In this document: piece by piece, positions 6,887 through 7,682 of the stretch
Position numbering within the stretch: the stretch's first letter is position 1
Layout: each line of letters starts with the position of its first letter
Assembly (NCBI GenBank): GCA_965372385.1
Contig: CBDVCD010000164.1
Span: forward strand, 1 to 7,682
Source: JASJBU01 sp965372385
GTDB lineage: Bacteria; Pseudomonadota; Gammaproteobacteria; Chromatiales; Chromatiaceae
Direction: 5' to 3'
Length of the DNA stretch: 7,682 nucleotides
Position numbers and translations under genes: made by a program
The notes under the pieces: model-generated
What the model saw: the letters and a program-made list of their open reading frames with translations, nothing else
Told to the model about the DNA's origin: nothing
Databases searched by the model: none

Positions 6887-7120
6887 ATGAGCGCGCATAT
6901 AGCGAATGTTGTTGTACATATCGACGAGACCCTTTCATCAGATCAGATTCATTCGATGGAAAAGGACATTTCGTTTACCGGCGGTGTATACAGTGCTTGC
7001 GTACATGAGCGCACACCGCATTTGATGGTTGTTGACTATGACCCAATGGAGATCCAGTCAATTTCCCTGTTGCATAATGTGCAGGATCATGGATTTCATG
7101 CGGAGTTGATAGGGTTTTAG
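6887..7120 (+). CDS. Small His-rich heavy-metal-associated-domain-like protein lacking CXXC, 77 aa
   Basis: The layout fits the beta-alpha-beta-beta-alpha-beta ferredoxin-like fold of HMA/copper-chaperone proteins: a first strand at residues 5-12 (IANVVVHI), helix 17-28, a GVYSACVHE strand at 33-41 aligning with the usual GV..V.V segment, a third strand HLMVVDYDP (45-53) aligning with V.V.YDP, a second helix (55-66), and a closing HGFHAELIGF (68-77). The metal loop that normally carries CXXC reads DETLSSDQ instead, so classical soft-metal transfer is not expected. C38 is the only cysteine, while there are eight histidines. There is no signal peptide, so it is probably cytoplasmic. The ATG at 6887 is chosen because GGAG lies 6 nt upstream; the in-frame TTG at 6875 overlaps that site. 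It is divergent from the cytochrome. The fold assignment is fairly likely; the function is unknown. Confidence 0.8.
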   Translation: MSAHIANVVVHIDETLSSDQIHSMEKDISFTGGVYSACVHERTPHLMVVDYDPMEIQSISLLHNVQDHGFHAELIGF

Positions 7121-7168
7121 CCTTTTCAACTGCAGCCTCCTAAGCATAAAACTACAGGGTGGCTATTA

Positions 7169-7201
7169 AGGGCCGCGGAAAAAATGATTTTCCGTGGCCC
7201 T
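7169..7201 (+). repeat. 14-bp hairpin downstream of the HMA-like gene
   Basis: Arms at 7169-7182 and 7188-7201 are fully paired, with a single G-T pair, around a 5-nt loop. The stem is GC-rich at its base (AGGGCCGCGG) and A/T at the loop end. It lies 48 nt past the stop codon and is probably the transcript 3' end or an mRNA-stabilising element. No U tract follows it on either strand, so it is a weak candidate as an intrinsic terminator. Confidence 0.55.
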
Positions 7202-7444
7202 AAACTGCCCGCACTGTCGATCATTTCCTACAAGCTCGGCTGTATATATACCCCTCAACGGGTTATGCACATTGCTGCCTCTTAGATCACCTGTTCGCTC
7301 TCTTTCCAATCGGCATATAGCCCAGGCCATGCGTGGCCCTAACATCGACTATTTTTCCAGGTTTTTATTGTGGTATTTAAGATAAAAAATTCTTATCAAT
7401 TTGCTGGTTTTGAAGGGGATAGCCATATAACCCCTGCAGAAAGA

Positions 7445-7458
7445 GTGAATGTATTCAC
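7445..7458. promoter_or_regulatory. Perfect 14-bp palindrome GTGAAT-GT-ATTCAC, candidate operator
   Basis: The six-base arms are exact inverted copies with a 2-bp centre. It is about 195 bp upstream of the right-edge start codon, in AT-rich intergenic DNA. The symmetry suggests a dimeric regulator site. The spacing does not match the FNR, CRP or arginine-box layouts. Confidence 0.35.
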
Positions 7459-7544
7459 GAAAATTGGCGGATAAAAGGCATTAAATAATTTGCATAATTT
7501 CATTAAACGATGTGCCTGATTGGAATCGCAGTGTCACATTGTTT

Positions 7545-7572
7545 GACTTATAAAGTCGGGAAAAGGCTTCCC
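7545..7572 (+). repeat. Two adjacent small inverted repeats in the right-edge gene leader
   Basis: GACTT-ATA-AAGTC (7545-7557) is followed without a gap by GGGAA-AAGGC-TTCCC (7558-7572). Both have exact 5-bp arms. TTGACT at 7543-7548 and TATAAA at 7549-7554 overlap the first, so promoter elements may lie within it, although no well-spaced -35/-10 pair can be drawn. Confidence 0.35.
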
Positions 7573-7652
7573 TAAAGATCAACTCCAACAAGCCGAACTA
7601 TGGGGTGCAAATTCAAGTATTGGTTCTGTTAAACACTAAGGAGTTGTAAAAA

Positions 7653-7682
7653 ATGAAAGCATTCATTTTGCTTGTGGCGATA
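7653..7682 (+). CDS. 5' end of a gene cut by the window edge, probably an exported protein
   Basis: Only ten codons are present, MKAFILLVAI: a Lys followed by a hydrophobic run, as at the start of a Sec signal peptide or a membrane anchor. A strong AAGGAG ribosome site (7638-7643) lies 9 nt before the ATG, which supports a real start. The product cannot be identified from this fragment. Its partner genes, if any, lie outside the window. Confidence 0.7.
   Translation, partial: MKAFILLVAI

Larger units (their letters stand above)
7121..7652. other. Non-coding region upstream of the right-edge gene
   Basis: I see no supportable gene in these 532 bp. The region holds a strong hairpin (7169-7201), an 11-base word CGTGGCCCTAA present at 7193-7203 and again at 7332-7342, a weak hairpin GGGGATA...TATAACCCC (7415-7434), a palindrome (7445-7458), and two adjacent small hairpins (7545-7572). 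The part after about 7370 is AT-rich and probably serves as promoter and leader for the gene starting at 7653. Confidence 0.6.

Noticed and set aside
7194..7385. A 63-codon plus-strand frame after the HMA-like gene
   Set aside because: Its start lies inside the hairpin arm, it has no ribosome site, and the composition shows no family resemblance.

Overview
The window reads as bacterial DNA, most likely from a gammaproteobacterium with a respiratory or sulfur-based lifestyle. This is inferred from three things: GC-rich coding sequence with AT-rich intergenic gaps, strong Shine-Dalgarno sites, and the type of very large periplasmic or extracellular multiheme c-type cytochrome encoded. No rRNA, tRNA, CRISPR array or transposase is visible, so the taxonomic call is only an inference.

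Layout. The first 6.3 kb is read on the minus strand. Going downstream from about 6282 it holds: (i) a 1368-residue nonaheme cytochrome c (2176-6282) with a Sec signal peptide, three N-terminal beta-sandwich modules, a roughly 345-residue central region with an unusual non-heme His/Cys motif, and a C-terminal half carrying nine CXXCH sites; (ii) a strong intrinsic terminator (2095-2126); (iii) a secreted SurA/PrsA-type chaperone and peptidyl-prolyl isomerase of 502 residues (521-2029); and (iv) a secreted 161-residue protein of unknown function (12-497), 23 nt after the isomerase and probably in its operon. A 604-bp non-coding region (6283-6886) separates this group from a divergent plus-strand gene for a 77-residue, His-rich, heavy-metal-associated-like (ferredoxin-like fold) protein that lacks the CXXC metal motif (6887-7120). 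After a further 532-bp non-coding region, the first ten codons of another probably exported protein run off the right edge (7653-7682).

How the genes may work together (inference). All three minus-strand products carry signal peptides. A folding factor and a small secreted partner next to a giant modular cytochrome suggest a module for exporting, folding and operating an extracytoplasmic electron-transfer protein. The calcium-type cadherin-like repeats and the absence of a lipobox or membrane anchor would suit a cell-surface or extracellular location. Three 11-bp-phased GTTAA-type direct repeats upstream of the cytochrome look like the operator of an OmpR-family regulator such as ArcA, which would fit redox control.

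The most notable points are the nonaheme architecture with its central region, the parvulin domain that has lost one of its two usual histidines while duplicating its chaperone module, and the CXXC-less HMA-like protein.
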